Of a stretch of 47,726 bases of DNA, positions 8,770 through 16,029 are shown piece by piece. The position numbers and the translations under genes were made by a program. The notes beneath the pieces are model-generated. The model was not told the DNA's origin. It saw only the letters and a list, made by a program, of their open reading frames with translations, and ran no database searches. The DNA lies in NCBI GenBank assembly GCA_964528595.1, contig CAZGTM010000028.1, positions 1 to 47,726 on the forward strand. Reading direction: 5' to 3'. Position 1 is the stretch's first letter. Each line of letters starts with the position of its first letter. Source of the stretch: CAYFKJ01 sp964528595. Lineage in GTDB: Bacteria; Pseudomonadota; Alphaproteobacteria; UBA2966.

Positions 8770-10563
8770 ATGAAGTCGGACAAAAGAGGAAAATCCAAGG
8801 ACAAACCCCGACGCACCGGGGAGCGGCGCTTTCAGGGACACGGGGTGGCGCCGGGCATTGCCATCGGTCCGGCCCATGTCATCGATTCGGGCATCCGCCA
8901 TGTCGCCGAATACCGCGTCGCCGCTAACAAGCTGGCGGCCGAATGCGCACGCTTCGAGGACGCTGTGGAGTTTTCCCGCAAGCAGGTCCGCAAACTCCAG
9001 GTCAAGGCCGAGGACATGTCCGGTGCGGCGGCGGCCGAATTGGAGTACCTGCTGGAAGCCCAGGTCCAGATGTTGTCGGGATCGCGCCTTGTGCGCGGCG
9101 TCGAGGAACGCATCCGGCGCGACCGCATCAATGCCGAAGCGGCCGTGCAGGCCGAGATCATGCAGATCGGCCAGGATTTTGCCGCGATCGGAGATCCCTA
9201 CCTGGCGGCCCGCATGCAGGACATCCAGGACATAGGCAAGCGCCTGCTGCGCAGCTTGACCAAGACGCCCTACAGGGCGTTCAGCGACATCGCCAAGGAT
9301 GCCGTCATCCTGGCCGAGGAAATTACCCCGGCGGACACGGCGGCGATGGACCCCAAGCGCGTCGGCGGCTTCGCGGCGGCATTGGGCGGAGCGGAAAGCC
9401 ATACCGCCATCATGGCACGATCCTTAGGCCTTCCTGCCGTGCTCGGGGCGGCTGAGATCGTGCACGCCGCCGAGCCCGGCGATACCGTCATCATCGACGG
9501 TGACCGGGGATCCATCATCGTCGCTCCCGCCGCCCAAACCGTCGCGAAGTACCAGCGCCGGCAGGACGAGCTGAAGCGCCGCCACCGCACCCTGGCCAGA
9601 TTGCGCAAGCTGCCGGCGCTGACCACCGACGGCGTCGAAATCCATCTCCAGGCGAACATCGAACTGCCGGTCGAACACGAAAGCGCGCTCCAGGCGGGCG
9701 CCGGCGGCGTCGGACTGCTGCGCTCGGAATTCCTCTACATGAACCGCGACGAATTGCCGGGCGAGGAGGAGCAGTATCTGGCCTACCGCAGCCTGGTCGA
9801 ACGCATGGAAGGCCGTCCCGTCACCATCCGCACCCTCGACGTCGGCGGCGACAAGCTGGCCGGACCTCTGGGCGGACATTTCGAGGCCAGCCCCAATCCC
9901 GCCATGGGGCTGCGAGCCATCAGGCTGAGCCTGCAGGTCGGCGAGCTTTTGGAAGTGCAGTTGGCGGCGATCCTGAGAGCCGGCCATCACGGACCCGTGC
10001 GAATTCTGCTGCCGATGATCTCCAATCCCGGCGAAGTCCGCCAGGTGCGTAACGTCCTGAAGAAAGTCGCAAGGAGACTGGCGAGGCGAAAGGTCGACAT
10101 TGCCGATCCGCTGCCCCCCGTCGGCATCATGATCGAAGTCCCGGCCGCGGCCCTGGCCGCCGACGTCATGGCCAAGTCGGCGGATTTTTTCTCCATCGGC
10201 ACCAACGACCTGACGATGTACACCCTGGCCATCGACCGCGGCGACGAGCAGGTCGCAAACCTCTACAACCCGCTTCACCCCGCCGTCCTGCGCCTGATCC
10301 GCCACACCATCGAGGCCGCCGACGCCGCCGGCCTGCCGGTCAACCTGTGTGGCGAAATGGCGGGCGAGCCGCGCTATGCGGCGCTGTTGCTGGGCCTGGG
10401 TTTGCGTGACCTCTCGATGTCGGCGACCAGGCTGCCGCGCATGAAACAGCGCATCCGGGCATTGGACCTCACGGAAGCCCGCCGGCGCGCCGAGCTGATC
10501 CTGGGCCAGACCGACATGGGACGAATTGCCGCATTGCTAGATGACTTTGAGGATGTCGTATAA
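8770..10563 (+). CDS. ptsI: Phosphoenolpyruvate-protein phosphotransferase (Enzyme I)
   Basis: 597 residues, first enzyme of the PTS. It autophosphorylates from PEP and passes phosphate to HPr. An N-terminal HPr-binding/phosphohistidine region carries GGAESHTAIMARSLG with His211. The C-terminal PEP-binding TIM barrel contains LLRSEFLYM, the FFSIGTNDL segment, NPLHPAVL and the catalytic-Cys motif NLCGEMAGEP. There is no N-terminal GAF domain, so this is the PtsI form rather than the nitrogen-PTS PtsP form. The first 20 residues are strongly basic (Lys/Arg), an extension absent from E. coli EI. A GGGAAG sits just upstream of the ATG, 12 bp after ptsH. It completes an EI-HPr-EIIA relay encoded in one block. 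Confidence 0.96.
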   Translation: MKSDKRGKSKDKPRRTGERRFQGHGVAPGIAIGPAHVIDSGIRHVAEYRVAANKLAAECARFEDAVEFSRKQVRKLQVKAEDMSGAAAAELEYLLEAQVQMLSGSRLVRGVEERIRRDRINAEAAVQAEIMQIGQDFAAIGDPYLAARMQDIQDIGKRLLRSLTKTPYRAFSDIAKDAVILAEEITPADTAAMDPKRVGGFAAALGGAESHTAIMARSLGLPAVLGAAEIVHAAEPGDTVIIDGDRGSIIVAPAAQTVAKYQRRQDELKRRHRTLARLRKLPALTTDGVEIHLQANIELPVEHESALQAGAGGVGLLRSEFLYMNRDELPGEEEQYLAYRSLVERMEGRPVTIRTLDVGGDKLAGPLGGHFEASPNPAMGLRAIRLSLQVGELLEVQLAAILRAGHHGPVRILLPMISNPGEVRQVRNVLKKVARRLARRKVDIADPLPPVGIMIEVPAAALAADVMAKSADFFSIGTNDLTMYTLAIDRGDEQVANLYNPLHPAVLRLIRHTIEAADAAGLPVNLCGEMAGEPRYAALLLGLGLRDLSMSATRLPRMKQRIRALDLTEARRRAELILGQTDMGRIAALLDDFEDVV

Positions 10564-10603
10564 TTAGCCCATCATCTGCATATTGTTGGCAGGGGGCAAG
10601 CCA

Positions 10604-11641
10604 ATGGCGCGCAATCTTGTTCGGGTACTGCTGGTGTCTTTGGCAATCGTTTGGCTGGGATGTTCAGGAAACGCCCTTGCCGAGGAACGTTCGGCAATTG
10701 CCATCAAGAAAAACGATAAGAATGGAGATGGGCGCGTCAGTCGGCGGGAATGGCGGAAACCGAAGAGAATTTTCGACGAGATAGATGTCAACGGCGACGG
10801 ATTCCTGAGCCGGGAAGAGTTCCAGCTTCGCTTCGGCGAGACGCTTTCGGCCGAGAGCGGTTCAAAAAAACAAGCCCCTGCCTCCGCGTCGGCGGTTGCC
10901 GCCGGCTCGGCGGACGGGCTGATCAGCGTCCGCGACCTGGACGACGTGACCAAGGCGGCCTTTATCGGCCTTTTTCGAAAACGTGAACACGAGCGCGCCC
11001 GCGGCATGCTCGAAAGCGGCCTGATACCGGTTTATCCCGGCAACGCATCCTGTCCCAAGATCGACCATATCTTCGGCGAACCGTGGCGCGGTCCCGTTCC
11101 CGACAAATGGCACTCGGGCGCGGACATTCCCGCTGCCTGGCATCAGGAAATTTATGCCATGGCCGATGGCGAGGTTGTCTCCAAGATCGATGAAGGCGGC
11201 AAGGGATTTCGCGGCATTCAGGTTATCCTGCGGCACCGGCCTGAAGACACCGGTCTGCCGGTTTGGCTCTATACGCTCTATTCCCATTTCTCCAGCTTGC
11301 CGAAGGTCGAGGTGGGCCAGCGCATTGCCATGGGTGAATTCCTCGGGCCGAACGGCAAATCCGGTGTACCCGGCAAACGCCGCGAACCCCATTTGCATCT
11401 CACGGTAACTTATAGCGACAAGCCGGGATATGCGCGTACGAAGGGACTGGTCATTCCGGCCAACGGCCGTTTCATTGATCCCGTGGCGGTGTTCCGTGGC
11501 GGTATGCCGCTCGACACCCACGCCATGCTTGCCTTGCCCGAGGGCGATAAGCGGGTGGCCATCGCCCACAAATTGACGACGGGGGAAATCGTACCCGCCA
11601 ACGCCCGGATCATATGGCCATTTGCCTGCCGGCCGCACTGA
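10604..11641 (+). CDS. Exported M23 (LytM-type) peptidase-fold protein with EF-hand pair
   Basis: 345 residues. An N-terminal signal peptide (about 1-26, cleavage likely after ALA) is followed by two perfect calcium-binding EF-hand loops: Asp38-Glu49 (DKNGDGRVSRRE) and Asp61-Glu72 (DVNGDGFLSREE). A C-terminal M23 domain (about 150-325) has the zinc ligands HSGAD (His170, Asp174) and HLH (His263, His265), plus YSHF at His228. M23 proteins cut peptidoglycan cross-links or act as amidase activators; the intact metal ligands favour activity in the periplasm. Start ATG 10604 is preceded by an AGGGGG Shine-Dalgarno; a TTG at 10583 would spoil the signal peptide. It follows ptsI by 40 bp. The Ca2+-binding front end suggests calcium-dependent folding or activity (inference). 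Confidence 0.9.
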   Translation: MARNLVRVLLVSLAIVWLGCSGNALAEERSAIAIKKNDKNGDGRVSRREWRKPKRIFDEIDVNGDGFLSREEFQLRFGETLSAESGSKKQAPASASAVAAGSADGLISVRDLDDVTKAAFIGLFRKREHERARGMLESGLIPVYPGNASCPKIDHIFGEPWRGPVPDKWHSGADIPAAWHQEIYAMADGEVVSKIDEGGKGFRGIQVILRHRPEDTGLPVWLYTLYSHFSSLPKVEVGQRIAMGEFLGPNGKSGVPGKRREPHLHLTVTYSDKPGYARTKGLVIPANGRFIDPVAVFRGGMPLDTHAMLALPEGDKRVAIAHKLTTGEIVPANARIIWPFACRPH

Positions 11642-11680
11642 AGGCCGGGGAAAGCGCATACGACGGCCATACCATTACAT

Positions 11681-11707
11681 CAAGACATAAACATTTCTTT
11701 ATGCTTG
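11681..11707. promoter_or_regulatory. Candidate operator of ahcY (inverted repeat over the -35)
   Basis: CAAG, one base, CATAAA, six bases, TTTATG, CTTG: a dyad with perfect 6-bp inner arms (11686-11691 and 11698-11703) and 4-bp outer arms. It runs into the -35 hexamer of the ahcY promoter, the usual place for a repressor site. A SAM- or SAH-responsive regulator would make sense, but none is encoded in the window and the binding protein is unknown. Confidence 0.55.
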
Positions 11708-11733
11708 CATGTACCAGGCCCTGCCTATATAAA
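11705..11733 (+). promoter_or_regulatory. Sigma-70-type promoter of ahcY
   Basis: TTGCAT at 11705-11710 and TATAAA at 11728-11733 are separated by exactly 17 bp. The -10 box lies about 130 bp before the ahcY start, leaving a leader of roughly 120 nt. That leader contains short GC-rich complementary segments (about 11790-11830), but I could not match it to a known SAH or SAM riboswitch. Confidence 0.7.
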
Positions 11734-11863
11734 TCGCTGACATACCACCCTTATCACCGACCGTGGTAATGGCCGGTTTGAATATCCCTAGCGGTAGACC
11801 GCCAAGCATGGCCCGAGGCCAAGCCTGACCGACGTACCGCCCACCGATTTTTGGAGCCCAAGA

Positions 11864-13159
11864 ATGACCGACTTCACCGACTATAAAGTCGCCGACATCT
11901 CCCTTGCCGAATGGGGCCGCAAGGAAATTGCCATTGCCGAGACGGAAATGCCCGGCCTGATGTCGCTGCGCGATGAGTACGGCGAGACCAAGCCGCTCGC
12001 CAATGCCCGGATCGCAGGTTGCCTGCACATGACCATTCAGACCGCCGTGCTGATCGAAACGCTGACCGCGCTGGGCGCCGAAGTGCGCTGGTCGTCGTGC
12101 AACATCTTTTCGACCCAGGACCAGGCCGCCGCCGCCATTGCCGCCACCGGCGTTCCGGTGTTCGCCTGGAAGGGCGAATCGGAAGAGGAATTCTGGTGGT
12201 GCATCGATCAAACCATCGAGGGCCCCGACGGCTGGCGGCCCAACATGATCCTCGACGACGGCGGCGACCTGACGCAGGTCATGCACGAAAAATTCCCTGC
12301 CCTGATGGACGACGTGCGCGGGCTCTCGGAAGAGACCACCACCGGCGTTCACCGTCTCTACGAGATGGAGCGCGAAGGCTCGCTCAAGGTACCGGCGATC
12401 AACGTCAACGATTCGGTCACCAAGTCGAAGTTCGACAACCTCTACGGTTGCCGCGAAAGCCTGATCGACGGCCTCAAACGCGCCACCGATGTCATGTTGG
12501 CCGGTAAGACCGCCGTTGTGGCCGGTTACGGCGACGTCGGGAAAGGCTGTGCGGATTCGTTGAAAGGCCAGGGCGCCCGCGTCATGGTGACGGAAATCGA
12601 TCCGATCTGCGCCCTGCAGGCCGCCATGGAAGGCTACGAAGTGGTCAAGATGGAAGACGTCACCGCGAAAGGTGACATCTTCGTCACGACCACCGGCAAC
12701 ATCGACGTCATCACGCTCGATCACATGCGGGACATGAAAGACCGGGCCATCGTCTGCAACATCGGCCACTTCGATTCGGAGATCCAGATCGAGTCCTTGC
12801 GGAATTATCAGTGGCATAACGTCAAGCCGCAGGTCGACGAGGTGGAATTCCCCGACGGCAAGCGCTTGATCGTTCTCGCCGAAGGACGGCTGGTCAACCT
12901 CGGCTGCGCCACCGGCCACCCGAGTTTCGTTATGAGCGCCTCGTTCACCAATCAGGTGCTGGCCCAGATCGAGCTCTGGAACAAGCCAGACGATTACGAG
13001 ACCAAGGTCTACGTCCTGCCCAAAAATCTCGACGAAAAGGTTGCGGCGCTGCATCTCGAGCGCCTCGGCGTGCAACTCACGACTTTGAGCGCAGAGCAGG
13101 CCGACTACATCGGTGTCGCCGCCCAAGGTCCGTTCAAGCCGGAATACTACCGCTACTAA
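11864..13159 (+). CDS. ahcY: Adenosylhomocysteinase
   Basis: 431 residues. It reversibly hydrolyses S-adenosylhomocysteine to adenosine and homocysteine in the cytosol, removing the inhibitor of methyltransferases. Family blocks are intact: STQDQAAAAI near 86-95, NVNDSVTKSKFDN near 183-195, the NAD-binding GYGDVGKG near 222-229, and the C-terminal KPEYYRY that reaches into the neighbouring subunit's NAD site. The length corresponds to the bacterial form without the roughly 40-residue insertion found in some homologues. Start ATG 11864 has a GGAG eight bases upstream. It is monocistronic in appearance: own promoter with a candidate operator upstream and a strong terminator downstream. Confidence 0.98.
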   Translation: MTDFTDYKVADISLAEWGRKEIAIAETEMPGLMSLRDEYGETKPLANARIAGCLHMTIQTAVLIETLTALGAEVRWSSCNIFSTQDQAAAAIAATGVPVFAWKGESEEEFWWCIDQTIEGPDGWRPNMILDDGGDLTQVMHEKFPALMDDVRGLSEETTTGVHRLYEMEREGSLKVPAINVNDSVTKSKFDNLYGCRESLIDGLKRATDVMLAGKTAVVAGYGDVGKGCADSLKGQGARVMVTEIDPICALQAAMEGYEVVKMEDVTAKGDIFVTTTGNIDVITLDHMRDMKDRAIVCNIGHFDSEIQIESLRNYQWHNVKPQVDEVEFPDGKRLIVLAEGRLVNLGCATGHPSFVMSASFTNQVLAQIELWNKPDDYETKVYVLPKNLDEKVAALHLERLGVQLTTLSAEQADYIGVAAQGPFKPEYYRY

Positions 13160-13182
13160 GCGTAAGTGCTGCGAAACGTCGG

Positions 13183-13214
13183 CGGGCGGGACGATGTCCC
13201 GCCCGTTTTCGTTT
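13183..13214 (+). terminator. Rho-independent terminator of ahcY
   Basis: CGGGCGGGAC, 3-nt loop, GTCCCGCCCG forms a perfect 10-bp stem (13183-13192 with 13196-13205) followed by TTTTCGTTT. It lies 24 bp after the ahcY stop and separates it from the TfoX-N gene. Confidence 0.9.
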
Positions 13215-13283
13215 GCCCTCGGTGGATCGGGAAGCGCTATATTTCGTTTCGGGAAACCTGAGATTGCACCGGAAGGCCGCGCC

Positions 13284-13607
13284 ATGGCCGAACCCTATCT
13301 GACCGACCTTAGAGACCTCGTTGCGCGCCTCGCGGTTTCGGACGAGGTCACCTGCAAACACTTCTTCAGCGGTGCGGCTGCGTATCGCGGCGGCAAGATT
13401 TTCATGTCGCTGACCCCGGCGGGACTGGCGTTGAAATTGCCGGAAGGGGAACGTGACAAAGCCTTCGCGGAGGGAGCGACGCCACTCAGGTACTTTCCCA
13501 AATCGCCGGTGAAGAAAAACTACGCCGTATTGCCCCGACGCATCGTCGAGGATGAACAGGCCTTACGGTCTTGGTTGGTTTGCAGCCTCGGCTTCGTTGG
13601 CCGTTAA
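13284..13607 (+). CDS. TfoX/Sxy N-terminal domain protein
   Basis: 107 residues, a single small alpha/beta domain resembling the N-terminal half of TfoX/Sxy. The segment FFSGAAAYRGGKIFMSL, the following LALKLP strand and the motif LRYFPKSPVKKNYAVLP are typical of this stand-alone family. The C-terminal TfoX domain is absent, as in most alphaproteobacterial members. In enteric bacteria and Haemophilus, Sxy/TfoX activates competence genes together with CRP; short homologues have no established role, so none is assigned. Start ATG 13284 is supported by GGAAGG upstream and by the domain boundary. The last 45 bases overlap the convergent AraC-type gene tail to tail. Confidence 0.85.
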   Translation: MAEPYLTDLRDLVARLAVSDEVTCKHFFSGAAAYRGGKIFMSLTPAGLALKLPEGERDKAFAEGATPLRYFPKSPVKKNYAVLPRRIVEDEQALRSWLVCSLGFVGR

Positions 13608-14594
13608 AACCTTGCCGCGGTCGGATTGCGCCGATCGGTAAGTGCGTGGTGAGCAGCCGTATTTGCTGCTGAACACGCGGGAGAAATGCTGCAGGTTGGC
13701 GAAACCCCACTTAAGGGCGATATCGCCGATTGGCACGTTCCGGCGGGCGGGGTCGGCCAATTCACGGCGGATATGCTGCAGCCTGGCCTCCCGGATGCGC
13801 CGGCTTATCGACGTTCCCGATTTGGCCAGCAACTCGTTGATCCGCCGGACGGACATGTTCAATCCGGCGGCAACATCGGCCCGGTTGAGCCCGGGATTCT
13901 TCAGGTTGGAGATGATAAACGCTTCGATGCGGAGTGTGGTCAGCTGATCCTGCCGCCCGACGTCTTCGGGCGCGCGGCCGTTCACCAGCGGCAGTCCGCT
14001 GCATAATAGATCGATGACGGAGGTGGAGAGGTGTGATCGACAGGCGGGCTCCACGTGATCCGCCTCGGAGGCGATCTTGACGAGGCAGTCGGAAACCAAT
14101 TTGCCCGCCCCTTGGCGGCCGCTGATCGCGGTCGCCGTCAGCATGTCGGCGATCGGTAGGCGGTCGAGCACGGACTGCTTCGGCACCTGAATAACAAGCT
14201 GCTCGAACGGATTGTCGAAGATGAGCTCATAGGGATCGGTGCTGGCGTACAGGGCGAAGTCCCCGGGGTTCAAGACCGCTTCACGCCGGTGTTGGTGAAC
14301 CCGCCCGATACCGCGCGTCTGGATGCTCAGAAGGAAATACTCGTCCGTGCTGCGTGAGATGTCGCGGTGGCGGCGGTAGACGTGCTGGGCATCGCTCGCC
14401 ACGAACGAAGCGCGGATGGGCGAAAGCTCGCGCAATGAAATCCTGCCGCCAAATCCGGCGCGCTGTCCCGTCTCGCACCCGAGATGAACGTAGGCATCAC
14501 AGATCGCCTCCCGCCAATAGGCGAAGCGGTCTCTGGCGTGTACGTCGTCGGTGCGGTAGGTCTGTGCCAAACTCCGGCTCCCCGCTCGGTTCAC
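13563..14594 (-). CDS. AraC family transcriptional regulator
   Basis: 343 residues. The N-terminal 200 residues resemble the AraC-binding-like domain of FeaR/NphR-type activators (segments DRFAYWREAICDAYVHL and DFALYASTDPYEL). The C-terminal 100 residues hold two helix-turn-helix units: LNRADVAAGLNMSVRRINELL, and PIGDIALKWGFANLQHFSRVF followed by GCSPRTYR. Members of this group often activate aromatic-amine or nitrile catabolism, and the nitrilase gene directly upstream on the same strand is a natural target (inference). The start is a GTG at 14594 without a clear Shine-Dalgarno, so it could be a few codons off. The 3' end overlaps the TfoX-N gene by 45 bp. Confidence 0.93.
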   Translation of the reverse strand: MNRAGSRSLAQTYRTDDVHARDRFAYWREAICDAYVHLGCETGQRAGFGGRISLRELSPIRASFVASDAQHVYRRHRDISRSTDEYFLLSIQTRGIGRVHQHRREAVLNPGDFALYASTDPYELIFDNPFEQLVIQVPKQSVLDRLPIADMLTATAISGRQGAGKLVSDCLVKIASEADHVEPACRSHLSTSVIDLLCSGLPLVNGRAPEDVGRQDQLTTLRIEAFIISNLKNPGLNRADVAAGLNMSVRRINELLAKSGTSISRRIREARLQHIRRELADPARRNVPIGDIALKWGFANLQHFSRVFSSKYGCSPRTYRSAQSDRGKVLTANEAEAANQPRP

Positions 14595-14692
14595 CGAATA
14601 GTCCGGAACAGACTAAGGTCGGGCGGGCGCGAGGTCAAAGCGGGACCTTCCGCCGGCGCGATTCGCCGCTCAAACAGTCAAGTCGGAGAGGA

Positions 14693-14714
14693 GGCCCGGC
14701 GGCGTACCGCCGGG
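14693..14714 (-). terminator. Hairpin after the nitrilase gene
   Basis: GCCCGGCGG, 4-nt loop, CCGCCGGGC is a perfect 9-bp stem starting 9 bp past the nitrilase stop on the minus strand. It lacks a T-run, so it may attenuate or stabilise the transcript rather than fully terminate before the downstream AraC gene. Confidence 0.5.
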
Positions 14715-14722
14715 CGCTTGTT

Positions 14723-15900
14723 CTAGACCGCCTGCGTAAGGACCTCCCCTTCCTCGGGCTCCGCTTCACTGCTCTCAACGACGGCCAATCCCTCGCCGAA
14801 CGACATGGCGACCGGGCTTGGGGTGTCGTTGAACATCAGCCGGAATACGTCGGGTCGGCTGTAGTGGCCGACCGGATCGGCGGCCGATTTTGCGTAGGCG
14901 ATCATCTCAAGATCGATATCGGCAACCAGTAATCCCTCCTCATCGGGCGCCAGTGGTTCCGCCAGCGGCGAGCCGTCCGGTCCGAAGATGCAGGCGTGTC
15001 CGCCGCCGGTCTGTAGAAACTGCTGCTTGTCGGGGCTGTCGCACATCAGGTCGACCATCTCCTGGCTTACCGTGGCGCAGGCCGCGACGACGAAGCACTG
15101 ACCTTCGGCAGCGTACATTTGACTGGCGGCGGTGTTGACTTCGGGGCCCAAGGCGTAGGCGGCGNNNNNNNNNNNNNNNNNNNNNNNNNNNNNNNNNNNN
15201 NNNNNNNNNNNNNNNNNNNNNNNNNNNNNNNNNNNNNNNNNNNNNNNNNNNNNNNNNNNNNNNNAGCGTACATTTGACTGGCGGCGGTGTTGACTTCGGG
15301 GCCCAAGGCGTAGGCGGCGCCGGTATACAGGCTGAAACTGGGCCAGGCGGCGACATGGACCTGCTCGTTCTGGGCGTACATGGCGTACTTGGTGAGAGGC
15401 TGCAGATGTTCCCAACAACAAAGCGCACCGAGCCGGCCGACCGGGGTGTCGTGGACGGCGATGTGGCTGCCGTCGCTCTCGCCGAACACGGTTCGTTCGA
15501 CATGGGTCGGTTTGAGCTTGCGCCGCCGGGCGATGGGTTCGCCGTCGGGTCCGTAGATCCACTGGCCCATGTACAGCGATCCACCGGCGCGCTCGGATAC
15601 CCCGATGACGGCCGTCAGATTGTTGCGCCGCACGGCGTCGCGCAGCAAATGGTCTTCCGGGCTGTCGGCGGCGATGGAGTTCTGGTGGTACTGGCCGACG
15701 AACTGCATGCCCCAGGCCGGCGCACCGAGCCAGATCCACCAGGGATAGCCGCAAATCCAGGTTTCGGGAAAGGCGATCAAATCGACGCCCTGGGCGCCGG
15801 CTTCATCGATCAGTTCGACGGCCTTGTTGACGGATCCCTGCAGATCGAGAAAGACCGGGGCCGCCTGAACGGCCGCGACCTTGAATGCTGTGTCTGACAT
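14723..15900 (-). CDS. Nitrilase (carbon-nitrogen hydrolase), interrupted by an assembly gap
   Basis: Carbon-nitrogen hydrolase of the true nitrilase branch, expected to turn an organic nitrile into a carboxylic acid and ammonia. The catalytic triad is intact: Glu46 in FPETWICGYPWW, Lys130 in RKLKPTHVER and Cys162 in GALCCWEHLQ. A run of 100 Ns breaks the gene, and the 55 bp on each side are identical. The two halves are in different frames as printed. Deleting one copy plus the Ns (155 bp) restores one 340-residue frame of normal family length, so the gene is very probably intact in the cell. Start ATG 15900 has AGGAGA nine bases upstream. It sits between a 2-oxoglutarate oxygenase gene (upstream) and an AraC regulator (downstream), all on the minus strand. 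The substrate is unknown. Confidence 0.92.
15110..15319. other. Scaffold gap (100 N) flanked by 55-bp duplicate ends
   Basis: Bases 15165-15264 are exactly 100 Ns. The 55 bp at 15110-15164 are repeated without mismatch at 15265-15319. A round gap size with identical ends is the signature of two contigs that overlap by one k-mer and were scaffolded without merging. It is an artefact rather than a biological repeat. Confidence 0.9.
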
Positions 15901-15972
15901 CGTTGTTTCTCCTGCTTTGTCGACCGGAATGTCGAGTAGGCAGAAAACCACAGCCGTCGTTGGCAGGTTTGA

Positions 15973-15997
15973 TTGTCCGGGCGATGAAATTTGTCCG
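15973..15997 (-). promoter_or_regulatory. Direct repeat upstream of the nitrilase, candidate activator site
   Basis: TTGTCCG occurs at 15973-15979 and 15991-15997, the same face of the helix within about two turns (18 bp apart). It lies 73-97 bp before the nitrilase start. AraC-family activators commonly bind paired direct half-sites at such spacing, and an AraC-type gene is in this cluster. Binding is inferred only. Confidence 0.3.
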
Positions 15998-16029
15998 AAC
16001 GGGCGGTGATTGGTGGTGACGGCGCGATT

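Noticed and set aside
11734..11863. Possible SAH or SAM riboswitch in the ahcY leader
   Set aside because: GC-rich pairings exist around 11790-11830, but the conserved core of known SAH/SAM aptamers could not be recognised.
11699..13285. 528-codon antisense frame across ahcY
   Set aside because: Shadow caused by third-position GC bias; ahcY on the plus strand is unambiguous.
14723..15900. Nitrilase as a frameshifted pseudogene or tandem duplication
   Set aside because: The frame change equals the 155 bp of N-gap plus duplicated contig end; collapsing it restores one normal gene.
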